DNA of 64,000 bases, from contig OY969556.1 of NCBI GenBank assembly GCA_963701015.1, forward strand, positions 1,984,001 through 2,048,000, read 5' to 3'. This document shows, piece by piece, positions 42,924-52,008 of this stretch. Made by a program: the position numbers and the translations under genes. This stretch comes from MFD09286-c1 sp963701015 (lineage in GTDB: Bacteria > Bacteroidota > Bacteroidia > Bacteroidales > DTGW01). The stretch's first letter is position 1, and every line of letters starts with the position of its first letter. Under the pieces are notes generated by a model that saw only the letters and a list, made by a program, of their open reading frames with translations, was not told the DNA's origin and did not search any database.

Positions 42924-43009
42924 GGATAATTTAATTAATCGATTTTTATTTGCCCAAATGAGGGTTTAATATTGTATCATTTGCTGGTATAGGAGAGAAA
43001 TATACACTT

Positions 43010-44551
43010 TTATCGTAAACCCCAAAAGGTGGTCAGTCCTTCAATTGGGTTTCTTAATTTCGGTAAATCTTCCACCATTTCAAGCCTTATCAGGTCGAAC
43101 CAACGTCCTTCAGGTTCGCCACATAATTCCCATGCTCTTTCCCACACAACTGAATCAGCAAATGCTTCTGATGATAATCCAGTCTGAATATCATAAATTG
43201 AAGATGCGTTCAAATCAAGATGATGCGCTCTCCTTCTGATTTGATTTATGCAATCATAGGCCTTTACATCAGGTTGACTTGAACGTGCCATTGCCTCAGC
43301 ATAAGTAAGCATTGTACTAGCATAACGGAATAAATATATTCTTGGACTACCTATAAATAAATGATATAATACACTATCAACTTTCCCATTATATTTATAA
43401 TTTGCAGTATAATCTTCTTCATAAGGTTCGTAATAAAATTTACGATATCCTACTCGACTATTGACATTAACTTTATTTATATGTATATAACCAGTGTCTA
43501 TGGCTGTATTCTGAAAGTAAGAAGGAATATAAATTGTTGAATAAAATGTTATCTCTTTGCGGTATCCTTCAGGATAGTTATTGAAAAAATTAACTTCTAC
43601 TGGGAAATAATAAGTTGTGATATTTAAGTTTGGAGTTATATAATGATCTCCAAATCCATATCCACCCGAATAGGAAGCAATATTTACGTTTAAATTATAA
43701 TAAAAATAAACTAATCTCGAATTGCTAGGGTTCGGAAAATAAATGGAAAAAACTGATTCTTGATTTAAAAAATGTGTTTTGTCCCATAACCATGCAAAAT
43801 CATTTAAAAGATTAAATCCGAAATAAGCTGCACTATCAATAACCTCCCCAGATTCTTTGACCGCCTCTGTATACTTTGTAATGTCCTTGATTGGGTATCC
43901 TGCCCAACTTAAATATACCTCAGCCAATATAGCCTTTGCAGTACCTCGGTGCGGTGTTACATATGCTACACGTGCATTATTATTATTTTTAGGCAATATT
44001 TCCTTTGCAATTTTTAAATCAGTTTCAATGAATTTATATATATCAATAAATGATGCTTTTATGTTGTTATAACTAATATCAATATTATCTATTATTGGTA
44101 CTTGCCCATAGGTACGTGTAAGTCTGTAATAACAGTATGCCCTAATCATGTAAATCTCACCAAGTATTTGCTGCGTTTGTGTGTTTTGAGACAATACTGG
44201 CTTATATTGATTAATAATGTTGTTTGCAGATGCAATAGTCTGGTACATAGATTCCCAAACAACAGAGTTATTTAAGGGTGTATACTGATTAGCATCATAA
44301 CTTCCAGTTTTTGTATAATAGTACCAATAATAATCAGATTCTCCTAAATTAATATCGTCTCCCTTTATATTTGCGTCATAGAAACCATTATCTTTAAAAT
44401 TGTTAACCATAGAGCCATAAACTCCACCAACAGCGTTTACTAATTGCTCATAACTTGTAATTCTACCAATGGAAATCTTTTCTTCATGTAATAATTTTTT
44501 ACAATCGGTCAATAAAATTAAAATGATTAGAAAAAGTACAATTCGTTGCAT
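43010..44551 (-). CDS. SusD/RagB-family substrate-binding lipoprotein
   Basis: 513 residues. Signal peptide with lipobox LLTDC at residue 17, then the SusD fold: GGVYGSMVNNFKDNGFYDAN in the N-terminal half, TPR-like helices (IRAYCYYRLTRTYGQVPII, AKAILAEVYLSWAGYP) and the C-terminal RagB segment (RLYLFRYASTML-like run TYAEAMARS, then VWERAWELCGEPEGRWFDLI). It caps the SusC barrel at the surface. 55 bp separate it from the ligase-like gene and 86 bp from SusC. Substrate unknown; no glycoside hydrolase is in the operon. Confidence 0.93.
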   Translation of the reverse strand: MQRIVLFLIILILLTDCKKLLHEEKISIGRITSYEQLVNAVGGVYGSMVNNFKDNGFYDANIKGDDINLGESDYYWYYYTKTGSYDANQYTPLNNSVVWESMYQTIASANNIINQYKPVLSQNTQTQQILGEIYMIRAYCYYRLTRTYGQVPIIDNIDISYNNIKASFIDIYKFIETDLKIAKEILPKNNNNARVAYVTPHRGTAKAILAEVYLSWAGYPIKDITKYTEAVKESGEVIDSAAYFGFNLLNDFAWLWDKTHFLNQESVFSIYFPNPSNSRLVYFYYNLNVNIASYSGGYGFGDHYITPNLNITTYYFPVEVNFFNNYPEGYRKEITFYSTIYIPSYFQNTAIDTGYIHINKVNVNSRVGYRKFYYEPYEEDYTANYKYNGKVDSVLYHLFIGSPRIYLFRYASTMLTYAEAMARSSQPDVKAYDCINQIRRRAHHLDLNASSIYDIQTGLSSEAFADSVVWERAWELCGEPEGRWFDLIRLEMVEDLPKLRNPIEGLTTFWGLR

Positions 44552-44606
44552 CTTAGCTCAATATTTAGTTAAAATAATGTAATATTTTAAAGTAGGTCAT
44601 TTAATT

Positions 44607-46403
44607 TTACTTTTTACCGTTAATATTTATGTATTCAAGAATTTCATTTTTAATACTTCTGACGTCCTTAGTATAAATCTTAACTGGCATTAGATAAATT
44701 TCTTTTGCTATTTTTAATGCTTTATCCTTCTTATTCGATCTTCTGTATAATTTAAATAGATTGTATCGTGGTAAAAACCTATGCGGTATTAAAAATGCTG
44801 CCCGTTGATAAAATAATTCTGCTAACGAGTCATTCTCATTACATTCATATGCATATCCCATATTTAAATACAAATTATAAGATGTCCTAAATCTAGCAGA
44901 TTTTTTTAGGACGGAAACTGCTTTATCACATTCGTTGAATAATAATAGTGACGTTCCGTAATTAAATAAAAAAAGTGGATCCTTATTCAATTCTGGGTAA
45001 ACAGTATCATATATTAATGAAGATTCTGTTAATTGATTATTTTCAGATAATGCAGATGCTTTATTCCATTTTGTACAGGCGATAAACTTAGATACTTGAT
45101 AATAAATAACGAAAATTACAAATAGTGCCAAAATAATAACCATAATTTTAGAGCTAATGTTTTTTATATAAAAAAAAGGTTTGTTTATTGAAGCAATGTA
45201 AGCAGCAAAAAAGAAAAATAATAAATTATTTTGGATTTTTTGAAATGGGTATGAAAAAATTGCACATATTAGAATAGAAAGTATACAAGCTTTTGCACCT
45301 ATAAAAAGTATTTTATTTGTACCCTTACAAACTGTTTCATTAGTTCTAAATATATAAAATGGTATTAATAAAAATAATCCTAGTCCCAAAACCCCCATTT
45401 CGGTAGCAATTTGTAAATAATCGTTAAAAGCATAATTAGCATCGCTGCACAATATACCGTTTTTAATATCATTTTGGTTTTTTTCAAAGTAGTTTAATTG
45501 TTGTTCATTATATGTTTTATAAAAAGTATAATATCCATGTCCAAATAATGGTTCTTCTTTAATAATCTGTAAGCAATTTCCCCAAATAAAAACCCGACCA
45601 TCGGCTGAATCTTTTTTCAAATAGTACATCCCAAGAAATGAAACAGTCAATATCAAAATAGTAATTATAATTAATATATTTTTATAAGCGTTCAAAGATG
45701 AAACTCTTTTAAAGTACCCCCCAGCCCATGTTATATAAAGAAATGAGACAAAAAATGCAATCCAAGCCGTCCGAGCTTTAATTAATATTATTATTACAAT
45801 GGAAGCTAATAAAAGTATGAATGCAAATAATTTTATTAATATATTCTTATCATTGTAAAATAGAATAATAGCAATTAAAAATGGTGCTAATGTCGTAAGA
45901 TAATTAGCTGTAGCGCCAGGGTTATATAACCCTCCGCAGAAAATAAAAACATTGTTAATATTTGGAATTAAGCCCGATAATTCAAATATTATATTTAAGA
46001 TAGGAAGAGAGATTAGTATATAAACAGAAATAATAATTTGGTAACTTAATGATTTTTGATCAGTAAAATCTAAAAAATAATGTTTTAAAATAAAAAATGT
46101 CAATATAATCATACCAAAGGCTATAATTTCATCTTCCGGAAAGCATGTTTTATTTAATAAAATAGAATTTAGTATTACGTAAGCGCAATAAATCATTATT
46201 GAGCAATCTATCACAGTAATTTTCAACTCAACCTGAAATTTCATTATAACAAGTAGTACAAGTATAAATAATGAAGTAAAAATAGAGACATACAATTCAT
46301 CATGATAAAAATAAATCCATTTTTCACTAAAAGAGTTTGCAAAGGTCGAAGCAATGCAAATTGTCCAAAAAAAAATAAAACTAAATGCTTTGAATATCCT
46401 CAT
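44607..46403 (-). CDS. O-antigen ligase/polymerase-like membrane protein with TPR tail
   Basis: 598 residues. About 12 membrane segments in residues 1-440 and a Wzy_C/O-antigen-ligase loop: GRVFIWGNCLQIIKEEPLFG, then HGYYTFYKTYNEQQLNYFE and NDYLQIATEMGVLGLG (residues about 268-345). Residues about 455-590 are TPR-like (LFNYGTSLLLFNECDKAVSV, YLNMGYAYECNENDSLAELF). Related proteins transfer glycans to lipid A or to proteins. In this operon it could glycosylate the 155-residue secreted protein or another surface target (inference). Confidence 0.85.
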   Translation of the reverse strand: MRIFKAFSFIFFWTICIASTFANSFSEKWIYFYHDELYVSIFTSLFILVLLVIMKFQVELKITVIDCSIMIYCAYVILNSILLNKTCFPEDEIIAFGMIILTFFILKHYFLDFTDQKSLSYQIIISVYILISLPILNIIFELSGLIPNINNVFIFCGGLYNPGATANYLTTLAPFLIAIILFYNDKNILIKLFAFILLLASIVIIILIKARTAWIAFFVSFLYITWAGGYFKRVSSLNAYKNILIIITILILTVSFLGMYYLKKDSADGRVFIWGNCLQIIKEEPLFGHGYYTFYKTYNEQQLNYFEKNQNDIKNGILCSDANYAFNDYLQIATEMGVLGLGLFLLIPFYIFRTNETVCKGTNKILFIGAKACILSILICAIFSYPFQKIQNNLLFFFFAAYIASINKPFFYIKNISSKIMVIILALFVIFVIYYQVSKFIACTKWNKASALSENNQLTESSLIYDTVYPELNKDPLFLFNYGTSLLLFNECDKAVSVLKKSARFRTSYNLYLNMGYAYECNENDSLAELFYQRAAFLIPHRFLPRYNLFKLYRRSNKKDKALKIAKEIYLMPVKIYTKDVRSIKNEILEYININGKK

Positions 46404-46450
46404 TTCAAGATTTTATTAAAAAAGAAAGAAGCCGAAAATATAAGCTATAA

Positions 46451-46918
46451 TTAATAAAGATAATCTACCCTTGCCCAAACTAATCCGGTCGAATTACCGG
46501 TACTTTTATTATACTGTTTAATATAACAATCTATAAAATGATAACCCGACTGAGCCGTCCAGACAGCACCAGCACTGTGATGTCCGCTACCACCAGTAGG
46601 ATTCTCAAGCCAAGTACCAGAACCAGAAGCATCACCATCTCCTGTCTTTGTAATTGTACCTCCATTTGTATGAGCTTTAATCCAAGCGCATGTTTTGGAA
46701 TCATCATTATATTGGTTGCTTTGATTCCATGCGTCAACACTTACAGTTAGTTGAACAACGGTCCGACCCAAGTTTATTGCAGCATATAATTCTTCAGTAA
46801 AATCTTGAGGAGTAGCGCCATAAGGCATGCTATAATCATATAAAAATCCAGTTGTATACGAAAAACTAGATGTGGCATATAAAGTTATGCCTGCTAATAA
46901 AAATAGTAATCTTCTCAT
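46451..46918 (-). CDS. Secreted 155-residue protein of unknown function
   Basis: Signal peptide (LLFLLAGITLYATSSFS) and a mature domain of about 135 residues. It is rich in Gly, Ser, Thr, Asn and Trp (TITKTGDGDASGSGTWLENP), with two Cys (SKTCAW and HFIDCYIK) that may form a disulfide and a C-terminal VWARVDYLY. No family recognised. It sits in the middle of the operon between the PPIase and the ligase-like gene, so it is a candidate substrate or signal of the whole system. Confidence 0.78.
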   Translation of the reverse strand: MRRLLFLLAGITLYATSSFSYTTGFLYDYSMPYGATPQDFTEELYAAINLGRTVVQLTVSVDAWNQSNQYNDDSKTCAWIKAHTNGGTITKTGDGDASGSGTWLENPTGGSGHHSAGAVWTAQSGYHFIDCYIKQYNKSTGNSTGLVWARVDYLY

Positions 46919-47021
46919 AATTAATTTTTTAGAGTGAATAATAATTTAAATTATTTTGGCTTCTTTCTTTGTGAATGGTAATGGACACAAAATCTTTGAT
47001 TTTTAACTATTTAATGAATTT

Positions 47022-48698
47022 TTATATCAATCTTGTAGTCCTATTTATTTCTATTTGAAATTTTTTACGCAATTCAATAATCCTTTTAGCCTTCATTTCT
47101 TCAATTTTTTTATTTTCCAATATCTCTTTAATTTTCCATTTAACTTCATCCAATTGATTAATCCGTATTCCTTCTCTTTTTGTAACAAAAAACAAAATAC
47201 ATTTTTTGTTATATTCTACTGGCGATGATACTTGTCCTTCAGGTATAGAAAAAATATTACTCACTAAATCAGGTGGAAATTTCTTATTATTATTTTCAAT
47301 TTTAATGTTGGGTTGATAGGTTAAAAGTCCTTTTATAACATTGGTATCTTTAAATTCAAAAAATTTACCATCTGAAACTATCTGAGATACACGTTCGCTA
47401 TTATTTATTGCTGCTTTATAGTCATTAAATGTAAGTATAGAAACATTCGAAACTTTTCCATTTGTAAATGATTCTTTATTTCTATCATAATAATCTACTA
47501 TCTCATTTTCACTAATGATAACTTTATTTTGAAATTCATTTTTAATATATTCTGTCAAAATCTGTGTGTTTTTAAAATTTACCTTGTCAAGCAAATATTT
47601 ATTATCCTTTAAAATACCCAAACTATCAGCCACTCTATAAAGATATTGCCTGATAACATAATCTTGTAGTATCCCTTTTATTATAATTGCACGTGAATAA
47701 TCACCCATTAAAAGGGGCGTATAGTGAAGATAATCCCAAAAATCTCTTACAGTGTAAACTTTTGTCATGCTGTCTACTCTATAAGTCATTAAAATATTAT
47801 TTAATAATTCATTACTAATTTTAAGTTTATTTATTTGCAAGCTTTTATAAAGTTTATTTATTTCAGGTTCATTAATAACAATTTTCGTTTTTTCAAAAAT
47901 TTCTTTTTGCTTTGCTTCTACAATCTGATTTGTCCTTATTTCCTTTAGTGTCCATTCAATGTCTTCTTTTTCGTTATTAAATGTCTGCTGTTTGACTGTT
48001 TCTTTCTTTATTAAGTGTAATAAATAGTATCCTTCTTTTAAGTAGATTGGGCCAATAACATCTCCATCATTCATTTTGTAAATTTTTTCACTTATTTGTG
48101 CAAAAAAAGAATACGGATACTGATATGAGTTTGAATTATATATTATATTTTTATTTGCTTTACATTTCTTTACCAAGTTATCGAAGTCCTCACCTTTAAT
48201 ATTCATTTTAAAATTAATAATACTATCCAAGATTTTCCTATTTTTAAAATACAATCCATCAATGAAATAAATTTTGCCACGCTTTTTAAATGCATTTTTT
48301 AGTTCTGCTTTAGAAAATTGCAATTTTGGCTCTTCAACTTTTTCCCATACGTATCCATCTACTTTTGCAATATGTTCAAGCGCTGCATATTCCACAACTT
48401 TATTGATTGCATTAATAGTATCGTATTTTTTTTCATAAGCATCCGCAAGTAGATATCTATTTTCAATAAATTCATTTACCCATTTTTTCATATCAGTGTT
48501 TGCTCCGTCAACAAGTCTTTTGTTTTTTTCAAATTCATATTTTGTAATAACTAGTTTTCCTATTTTTAATACTATTTCGTCAGATACTTCATTCTTGTTT
48601 TTGTTATTATTGACACAGCTATTACTAATGCTTAGAATAGCTATTATCATAATAATATTGATGAAAATTATATAATGTTTTTTTATTTTGTTTTGCAT
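47022..48698 (-). CDS. SurA/PpiC-like peptidyl-prolyl isomerase lipoprotein
   Basis: 558 residues. Signal peptide with lipobox SNSC near residue 28. N-terminal SurA-like helices (LVITKYEFEKNKRLVDGANT, WVNEFIENRYLLADAYEKKY). Two parvulin-type regions: residues about 185-220 (FFAQISEKIYKMNDGDVIGP, IYLKEGYYLLHLIKK) and residues about 490-525 (IFSIPEGQVSSPVEYNKKCI). It probably assists folding of an exported partner in the periplasm. 40 bp downstream of the transglutaminase-like gene. Confidence 0.85.
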   Translation of the reverse strand: MQNKIKKHYIIFINIIMIIAILSISNSCVNNNKNKNEVSDEIVLKIGKLVITKYEFEKNKRLVDGANTDMKKWVNEFIENRYLLADAYEKKYDTINAINKVVEYAALEHIAKVDGYVWEKVEEPKLQFSKAELKNAFKKRGKIYFIDGLYFKNRKILDSIINFKMNIKGEDFDNLVKKCKANKNIIYNSNSYQYPYSFFAQISEKIYKMNDGDVIGPIYLKEGYYLLHLIKKETVKQQTFNNEKEDIEWTLKEIRTNQIVEAKQKEIFEKTKIVINEPEINKLYKSLQINKLKISNELLNNILMTYRVDSMTKVYTVRDFWDYLHYTPLLMGDYSRAIIIKGILQDYVIRQYLYRVADSLGILKDNKYLLDKVNFKNTQILTEYIKNEFQNKVIISENEIVDYYDRNKESFTNGKVSNVSILTFNDYKAAINNSERVSQIVSDGKFFEFKDTNVIKGLLTYQPNIKIENNNKKFPPDLVSNIFSIPEGQVSSPVEYNKKCILFFVTKREGIRINQLDEVKWKIKEILENKKIEEMKAKRIIELRKKFQIEINRTTRLI

Positions 48699-48738
48699 AA
48701 AATAATTCTTTTATAATCTATTTTGTTTTGTCTTGCAT

Positions 48739-50709
48739 TTAATACCATATTTGTTTACTATTCTTGTAAGTAAAAATACGCTCATCTTTTCCCTGGCTCA
48801 GGTCTTTTAATACCATTAATGCTCCATTTGGACCATTATTATAGATAACATAATTCTTATCAGCCACTTTTCTTCCTAATGAATGCCAGGCTTTATTGAA
48901 AAAATAAAATAACTCGTACATGTCACCAATTTCAATACCATTTAAATCGTTTCGGGGCAGGTACCTGATTTTGGATATTATTTTTGGTTGTCCTAAATCC
49001 AATTCAATCCATGATCTAGGAACGGAGGAGAAAGAAGTACCACTATTATTATCAAATACATCGTTTAATTTACCTTTTAGGATTTTACCATTATGAATAA
49101 TAATACCTTTCAACTTTATTTCGTCTTTGTTACCATCTAAGCCACAGAATTCAATTTCAGCAATATTAATCCGCCCTTTATCAGGTGCTAAAAACCTAAC
49201 ATACCTGTAAGATTGTTTATTTGAAATATCAATATCCACAAACGAACCAATAGTGTCTTTGATAACAAATAATTCATCAGCCTTTTTAAAGTCAGGAGAA
49301 TTAGATCCTTGGAATTTACCACTAATAAGTTCCTTAAGATAAACAAGCATAGAATCGTCAACGGGGAATTTTCGGTCTATCCTCACAATAATTTTTTTTG
49401 AGGTATCAGGGATAATTTGCCTTATGTTATTCGAACTGTAATAAATAAAAGGTTCGCTGGTTGCAACTTGTTTGTTATTTTCAAAATAAACTGGCAAAAA
49501 TACTGCCGGAACTCCCACTGATTTGAAAAATGCTTTGTGACCCCTAATTTTTGACCATCCTATAGGATGGTTCATTAAACCATAGCCAAATACAGAAAGA
49601 TACAATATTTTGTTTTTAGATGCATTATCAACTTTCAGTTCTATATCTGTTTGCTGATAATCGTACTCACTTGTAACATCCTTAACTAACCTGTCATTAA
49701 ATGGATATGGAATGTATTCAAGTGTATCAGTGTTTTCGGGCAAGCTTGAAGGTTGAATTGCAAATGTTCTCCTGTAAACTTTAGAAGCGCTACCAGTCAA
49801 CCCCAAAGGCACTTTATGGGTATAATAAAAATGTGGATTGCCAGGGTTAAAGGCTATCATTTTACCTGTTGTATCAAGTACTGTCATCCACGAATGTTGT
49901 CCCGCCCAATGCTTCCATTGTGGTGTAAAATCAATAGCACAGGGTATTCCAATACTCCTAAATATACATGCTAAAAGCAAATAATGGTGTTCGCAAATAC
50001 CCCCCTTAAAATGATCGAAGCTGTTAACCCCGGCAAAATAAGAACACTTGTTAAAATTATCCAGCCATTTCCAGTCCTTCAGAATGTAATCATTAATCTT
50101 TCTAACAATCTCTTTAGGGTCGTTTTTGTTTTTTACTGAATCAATAAACGTTTCATATTCGGTTTTAAGGTTCTTGCGCCAATTTTGTAAAGGTTCATTA
50201 TGTATCCGGTAGGGTAGGATATATTCACAGAATTGTTCAAAGTTTACATGTTTAGCCCAGGGCTTCGTCCTCCATACATCAAAAGCAAGGTCAATATTTT
50301 CTATTAAGGTATCTGCTTTTATAACTTGTACATCGGGCATTTTATTAAGGTTTTCATATTTTACTGGTCCATAGTATGCTTCTAAGGAATCAATTTTTAC
50401 TTTTACAATACTATCTAAAACTTTATGGTTTTTAATTCCGTTATTATATAGTTTTAGTATGTCTTCATAAATCCCAAAGTAAACATCCAATGATTTACCT
50501 TCTAAAGAATATTTGCCTTTCATGTTCTCAATAAGAAAACAGGCAGCTTCGTATTTTTCTTTATCTTTTAGTTTTTTATAATGGTTTAAAACCTTTTCAA
50601 GTTCCGTTTTATTTGAACCAGCTGATAGTAGTACATTATTTAATCTGTCATATTTAAAATTACAAGACAGTAATATGAATGGAATTAAGAGTAAGTACCA
50701 CAGTTTCAT
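48739..50709 (-). CDS. Transglutaminase-like lipoprotein with discoidin-like C terminus
   Basis: 656 residues from the ATG at 50709 (a TTG at 50736 would place extra residues before the signal peptide). Lipobox LLSC near residue 15. Transglutaminase-like core at residues about 200-300: FKGGICEHHYLLLACIFRSI (Cys), GQHSWMTVLD (His) and IAFNPGNPHFYY, where the third residue is Asn rather than the usual Asp. The C-terminal 150 residues (YVRFLAPDKGRINIAEIEF, then SWIELDLGQPKIISKIRYLP) look like an F5/8-type carbohydrate-binding domain. First gene of the operon. Confidence 0.85.
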   Translation of the reverse strand: MKLWYLLLIPFILLSCNFKYDRLNNVLLSAGSNKTELEKVLNHYKKLKDKEKYEAACFLIENMKGKYSLEGKSLDVYFGIYEDILKLYNNGIKNHKVLDSIVKVKIDSLEAYYGPVKYENLNKMPDVQVIKADTLIENIDLAFDVWRTKPWAKHVNFEQFCEYILPYRIHNEPLQNWRKNLKTEYETFIDSVKNKNDPKEIVRKINDYILKDWKWLDNFNKCSYFAGVNSFDHFKGGICEHHYLLLACIFRSIGIPCAIDFTPQWKHWAGQHSWMTVLDTTGKMIAFNPGNPHFYYTHKVPLGLTGSASKVYRRTFAIQPSSLPENTDTLEYIPYPFNDRLVKDVTSEYDYQQTDIELKVDNASKNKILYLSVFGYGLMNHPIGWSKIRGHKAFFKSVGVPAVFLPVYFENNKQVATSEPFIYYSSNNIRQIIPDTSKKIIVRIDRKFPVDDSMLVYLKELISGKFQGSNSPDFKKADELFVIKDTIGSFVDIDISNKQSYRYVRFLAPDKGRINIAEIEFCGLDGNKDEIKLKGIIIHNGKILKGKLNDVFDNNSGTSFSSVPRSWIELDLGQPKIISKIRYLPRNDLNGIEIGDMYELFYFFNKAWHSLGRKVADKNYVIYNNGPNGALMVLKDLSQGKDERIFTYKNSKQIWY

Positions 50710-50898
50710 ATTTTTTTGTTTTAATGAAATGTTCAATTACCTTAAAACCCTCAAAAATCTACCTGGCACTTATTTCAATTCCCTCAATTGAGGTTCTAAT
50801 TATTTTTTTCTTTTTTTTGCTGCAAAAAACATTTCTTTGCTCTATAAAAATATATACAATATTTAAACGTTTAAGTACAAATGAAGAATAATATTTTA

Positions 50899-50909
50899 CC
50901 CCCCCCCCC
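50899..50909 (-). promoter_or_regulatory. Homopolymeric G(11) tract upstream of the cargo operon
   Basis: Eleven consecutive C on the plus strand, hence G on the operon strand, about 190 bp upstream of the first ATG in very AT-rich DNA. Such tracts change length by slippage and can switch promoters on and off. I could not find a clear TAnnTTTG between it and the gene. Confidence 0.5.
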
Positions 50910-51426
50910 TATTAATAATTTAATTATTAGATACTTACATAAACGTATGTCATATAATTTAGAATGTGTATAAATAATATTAGGACTCCTTTTTAAAGAA
51001 ATAAGCAATTAAAAATATACAGAAAACATAATCATATTGAGTCTTTTCAAGATTTTTATACTACTTTAAATCCAGGAGTATAGCAATAAAAAAAGATAAA
51101 TTAAAAAATGAGCTATCAATAAATATCATTCTTTAAAGAATGTAAAAACAAAATCAAGAAAAACCCACTCCACACGGCAAAAAACCCAGATGTTTGGCAA
51201 AATAAAAGGTTAGAATATTAAACGGCATTTTGCCAAACACCCCCTGTCTTTTTTGCCCTTCCGCACTGCCAGCCCTTCTGTAATTTTTTCTGTCATGCTT
51301 TTTGTACCTTCCTACATGCAGCACATCCCGGTTTTGTTTTATTTTTAAGGTAAAACAAAAACGGGAAGAGCTGCCCAACCACACGAACAAAAAGACCCGC
51401 CAGAAAAAATTACCCCAAGCTATTTT

Positions 51427-51506
51427 ACATAATGTGGTCTTATATAACAGCCTATTTTAAGCGGTATAAATAACTTGTGTCCGGCTGTCATATAAGCACA
51501 TTATGT
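51427..51506. repeat. Long near-perfect inverted repeat
   Basis: Arms ACATAATGTG-GT-CTTATATAACAGCC (51427-51452) and GGCTGTCATATAAGCACATT then ATGT (51483-51506) pair over about 24 bp with a 2-base bulge and one mismatch, around a 30-base loop. No gene is attached. Candidate oriT, single-strand origin or structured RNA. Confidence 0.55.
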
Positions 51507-52008
51507 ACAAGGGCTGCGCCAAATAGCCCCACGCCGACACACGCCTACGCACCCGTCAAAAGCCCCAACCACCCTTTCAATGGTGCAGGGCAAAATATTT
51601 TTTACGGCCTTTTGCCTGCGGTATATGCCTCTTTCTTCACTCCATTACACTTCGGAGCTTCACTGCGTTACGCCACCCTTCGTTACATTCCGTTCATCTT
51701 TCGGCATACACCTCAGCAACCCACAGCAAGCGTAGCTCCATTCTCTACATTACGCAAACGCCCCCGCAAGCTCCATTGCACCGCTGCCAAAGCAAATTGT
51801 CTTGTAAATTATTCATAGGTAATTTACTTTGTCAGCAGTTCCATTGCGCCCAACCTTTTTGCTCCATTTCGTTCAGTCGCTACCCTTGCCTTTTCCCAAC
51901 CCAATAAAGCGGTATGCCCTGCCAGTCGTTCACCCCAAAAGTCAAAAATGCAAAAGCAAATTATGAATTCCATTTTTTTTGTAATTTGCATAATTAAACC
52001 TGCACGAT

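Larger units (their letters stand above)
50737..52008. other. Long non-coding region between cargo operon and next gene
   Basis: 1.27 kb without a convincing gene. It holds the G tract, a 24-bp hairpin (51427-51506) and, at 51500-51960, GC-richer DNA whose open frames have low-complexity composition and no family resemblance. Possible regulatory or RNA-coding DNA. Confidence 0.5.

Noticed and set aside
48739..50709. Canonical polysaccharide utilisation locus
   Set aside because: SusC/SusD are present but no glycoside hydrolase, lyase, sulfatase or hybrid sensor is in the operon.
51154..51818. Open frames of 78 (minus) and 113 (plus) residues in the non-coding region of the element
   Set aside because: Low-complexity composition, overlap with the hairpin, no recognisable domain or start context.
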